NCBI GenBank assembly: GCA_902490055.1
Contig: CABUCP010000121.1
Span: 1 to 8,125, forward strand
DNA length: 8,125 bases
Source of the DNA: an uncultured Klebsiella sp.
Lineage (GTDB): Bacteria; Pseudomonadota; Gammaproteobacteria; Enterobacterales; Enterobacteriaceae
Direction of reading: 5' to 3'
Shown: piece by piece, positions 6,695-8,125 of the stretch
Numbering within the stretch: position 1 is the first letter of the stretch
How the letters are laid out: each line of letters begins with the position of its first letter
Notes under the pieces: model-generated
Databases searched by the model: none
What the model was told of the DNA's origin: nothing
What the model saw: only the letters and a program-made list of their open reading frames with translations
Program-made: the position numbers and the translations under genes

Positions 6695-7381
6695 TCAATG
6701 GCTCAAGCAGGTTTGTAGCGGCGTGGTCGCGCCAAAATCGTTAATCGACTGAAAGCTCGCCTGCCCAGGCCCACTCTGCAACGTCTTCTCGCTTTTTGGC
6801 GGAATCATGGTGTTCGCTAACTTTCGACCAGCGACGTGAATATCAACCAGCGAGACATAATAGGGGGATGGGTTAGCAATGGTTAATCGCCCATCCACAT
6901 TCCGGCAGCGCAACATCGCTGGCGCATCAATGGCGGCGATAGGCAAATTCTTAGGGCGAATAAAGAGTTTAATGACGCTTTGCGTGGCGATTTGCAGAGA
7001 GTTTGCCGCCAGCTTGTTTTTATTCACCGATGGAATAGCTTTGCTATTGAGATAAAAGACGCTTTCACGATCTTCCGGCAACGAAGGGCCGACGTACATG
7101 ATACGCAGTAGATTTTCCTTCCCTGGCTGAATAACAAATAGCGGCGGCGTAATGACAAAATCAGCGCTTCTACCACCATCGGCATTTGCCACCCATGACT
7201 GGATTAAAAACACATTATTGCTGGAGGAGTTAATCACCGGCAGAGAGACCTGTTTATCGCCCTGCGGATAGATAACCCGGGTGGACCCCAGCGCAATACC
7301 GCCGGCATGGGCTAATTGCGCCATTCCCAGCGTCGCCAGTAACAATAGTGAAAGCAAAATCGGGGTAATTTGCGTACGCAT
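6695..7381 (-). CDS. Periplasmic pilus chaperone, FimC/PapD family (first copy)
   Basis: A 228-residue chaperone with two Ig-like domains that completes pilin folds in the periplasm and hands them to the usher. The ATG at 7381 gives a compact signal peptide cleaved after Ala26 (AQLAHA). The upstream ATG at 7414 sits inside a hairpin directly against GGAGGG, too close for use, though the ribosome site at 7381 is itself weak. Family marks in order are GSTRVIYP with the subunit-anchoring Arg35, TPPLFVIQPGKEN (78-90), the F1-G1 region with DRESVFYLN and KLAANSLQ, Lys138 in VIKLFIRP, NPSPYYVSL (170-178), and SINDFGATTPLQ near the end. The loop length fits the FGS chaperones that serve type 1 pili. 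Cys159 and Cys225 could pair within domain 2. Its TGA is 4 nt before the usher GTG. This is the probable chaperone for the rod pilin, an inference from gene position. Confidence 0.95.
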   Translation of the reverse strand: MRTQITPILLSLLLLATLGMAQLAHAGGIALGSTRVIYPQGDKQVSLPVINSSSNNVFLIQSWVANADGGRSADFVITPPLFVIQPGKENLLRIMYVGPSLPEDRESVFYLNSKAIPSVNKNKLAANSLQIATQSVIKLFIRPKNLPIAAIDAPAMLRCRNVDGRLTIANPSPYYVSLVDIHVAGRKLANTMIPPKSEKTLQSGPGQASFQSINDFGATTPLQTCLSH

Positions 7382-7410
7382 TCTTTCATTAACCAGGGAG
7401 AAAATAGAGT

Positions 7411-7443
7411 GCATCCCTCCGCCGCCATCAACGGAGGAGATGC
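7411..7443 (-). promoter_or_regulatory. Intercistronic stem-loop between major pilin and chaperone genes
   Basis: GCATCCCTCCG (7411-7421) pairs with CGGAGG-A-GATGC (7432-7443), giving eleven base pairs with one bulged base and a 10-nt loop. In the transcript it begins 9 nt after the pilin stop codon. A modest U-rich stretch (UAUUUUC) follows a few bases after the stem, not a full U-tract. A partial terminator or a 3'-end stabiliser of the pilin message is the likely role. The 3' arm contains GGAGGG and an ATG (7414), so that possible chaperone start would be buried in the structure. Confidence 0.7.
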
Positions 7444-7452
7444 GGATGCCAA

Positions 7453-7995
7453 TCAGGAATAGACCATGCTGAAGGTCGCGGTCGCCGCGACGTTGCCTGC
7501 GGTTGCCGCGCCGGTCGCGATGTAATCAACACTCAGCGGAACGGTATTTTCACCATCGATCAGGGTGATGGTGCCGGAGGTGTCGCCAATGTTCAGCACC
7601 TGTCCATCCGGGCCGTACAGCTGCAGCGCAACGTTGGTCGCCGAGCCCGCGCCGGCGGTATTCGCCAGTGAGCCGGCAAGCGTGCTGTCCTGCTGGCCAT
7701 TAAAAATAACCGCCGCATTCTGGCTAACGGTGGTGTCGCAATCTTCCAGTTTGATTGAGAAATCTTCTTTCTGATTCGCCACCATTCCCGCCGCCGTCAG
7801 CTTGCTGGTGCGAACCTGGCTCAGCGTGACGGTCTGATCGATAGAATCAGCGGAGACGGAACACGCGGCGTTAACCACCTGGCCGGTGAAGTTCACCGTG
7901 CCGCCGGATACCGTTGAAGTGTCCGCGTTCGCGGCGCAGGTTACCCCGCCCGCAGCAATAGCAGTGATGACCATCGCGAATAGATGCTTTTTCAT
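7453..7995 (-). CDS. Major type 1 fimbrial subunit (FimA-like pilin)
   Basis: This encodes a 180-residue FimA-family pilin that should polymerise into the rod by donor-strand exchange. The ATG at 7995 is preferred over an in-frame ATG at 8112. It follows an AAAAGGG ribosome site (8001-8007) with 5-nt spacing, and it starts a clean Sec signal peptide, cleaved near Ala24. The mature N-terminus carries the alternating donor strand and first strand (GGTVNFTGQVVNAAC, residues 31-45). Cys45 and Cys86 (LEDCD) should form the pilin disulfide. ATGAATAGNVAATATFSMVYS-like C-terminal strands end with the penultimate tyrosine typical of the family. Resemblance to E. coli FimA (VNAAC, QVRT, GSATNV, ATGAAT) is strong along the length. 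It is the first gene and is separated from the first chaperone gene by a stem-loop, which fits the need for excess rod subunit. No FimI-like second pilin follows it. The role is well supported; the exact fimbrial type is not settled. Confidence 0.95.
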   Translation of the reverse strand: MKKHLFAMVITAIAAGGVTCAANADTSTVSGGTVNFTGQVVNAACSVSADSIDQTVTLSQVRTSKLTAAGMVANQKEDFSIKLEDCDTTVSQNAAVIFNGQQDSTLAGSLANTAGAGSATNVALQLYGPDGQVLNIGDTSGTITLIDGENTVPLSVDYIATGAATAGNVAATATFSMVYS

Positions 7996-8021
7996 AAATA
8001 CCCTTTTAAATACAAAAGCCG

Positions 8022-8050
8022 ATACTAGAATTAATAATGAGGGGTGTGCC
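8022..8050 (-). promoter_or_regulatory. Weak candidate sigma-70 promoter for the fimbrial operon
   Basis: Read on the minus strand, the hexamer TAGTAT (8022-8027) matches the -10 consensus at four of six positions. It lies 17 bp downstream of GGCACA (8045-8050), which shares only ACA with the -35 consensus. The intervening DNA is AT-rich and the spacing to the major pilin start at 7995 suits a short leader. Such a poor -35 would be expected of a promoter that needs an activator, but this is inference. The real promoter may lie further upstream, beyond the window edge. Confidence 0.25.
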
Positions 8051-8100
8051 GGGCCCGCTTCACAGAGATCCCTAACTGGCACTGGGCGCAAAAACGTTAA

Positions 8101-8120
8101 ATTTCTTAGCAAGCAGAAAT
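8101..8120. repeat. Short inverted repeat in the operon leader
   Basis: ATTTCT (8101-8106) and AGAAAT (8115-8120) form a perfect 6-bp inverted repeat around an 8-bp centre. It lies about 105 bp upstream of the major pilin start, in AT-rich DNA. This could be an operator half-site pair, but a repeat this short can arise by chance. It does not resemble the invertible-element repeats of E. coli fimS as I recall them. Confidence 0.2.
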
Positions 8121-8125
8121 GTTAT

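Noticed and set aside
7382..7414. Chaperone start at the ATG at 7414
   Set aside because: The ATG is part of the stem-loop, GGAGG is only one base away, and the extra 11 residues would spoil an otherwise compact signal peptide.
8045..8064. CRP-binding site (TGTG...CACA)
   Set aside because: The half-sites are separated by 12 bp, more than the CRP consensus allows, and the flanking bases do not match.

Overview
The window holds one complete chaperone-usher fimbrial gene cluster of the type 1 (FimA/FimC/FimD/FimH-like) kind. Every supported gene lies on the minus strand, so it reads from the right edge of the window to the left. GC-rich codon use and close resemblance to enterobacterial Fim and Sfm proteins point to a member of the Enterobacterales, for example Klebsiella, Enterobacter or a relative. 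The genus is inferred and not proven.

Layout in transcription order: a leader with a weak candidate promoter (about 7996-8125); the major rod pilin (7453-7995); a 71-bp gap with a strong stem-loop (7411-7443); a FimC-like periplasmic chaperone (6695-7381); an outer-membrane usher (4084-6690); a two-domain FimH-like tip adhesin (3076-4083); two tandem FimF-like minor pilins (2539-3075 and 2010-2546); a second, diverged chaperone (1316-2017); a periplasmic CSWC thioredoxin-fold oxidoreductase with a ScsC-like N-terminal region (424-1260); and a 96-residue exported protein that looks like a miniature pilin (74-364). From the first chaperone to the second, genes abut or overlap by a few bases, which implies translational coupling. 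The last two genes follow gaps of 55 and 59 bp. The leftmost 73 bp hold no gene or terminator I can support.

How the genes would work together: pilins enter the periplasm by Sec signal peptides, form one disulfide per pilin domain, are capped by a chaperone, and are threaded through the usher in the order adhesin, minor pilins, then rod. The core order (pilin, chaperone, usher, adhesin, FimF-like) matches what I recall of E. coli sfmACDHF and Salmonella fim, not E. coli fimAICDFGH.

The unusual part is the promoter-distal end: an extra FimF paralogue, a second chaperone with its own cysteine pair, a dedicated thiol oxidoreductase and a mini-pilin. Together they look like an accessory folding and assembly module. 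No recombinase, invertible promoter element or transcriptional regulator is visible in the window, so control must lie outside it or act on sites not recognised here.
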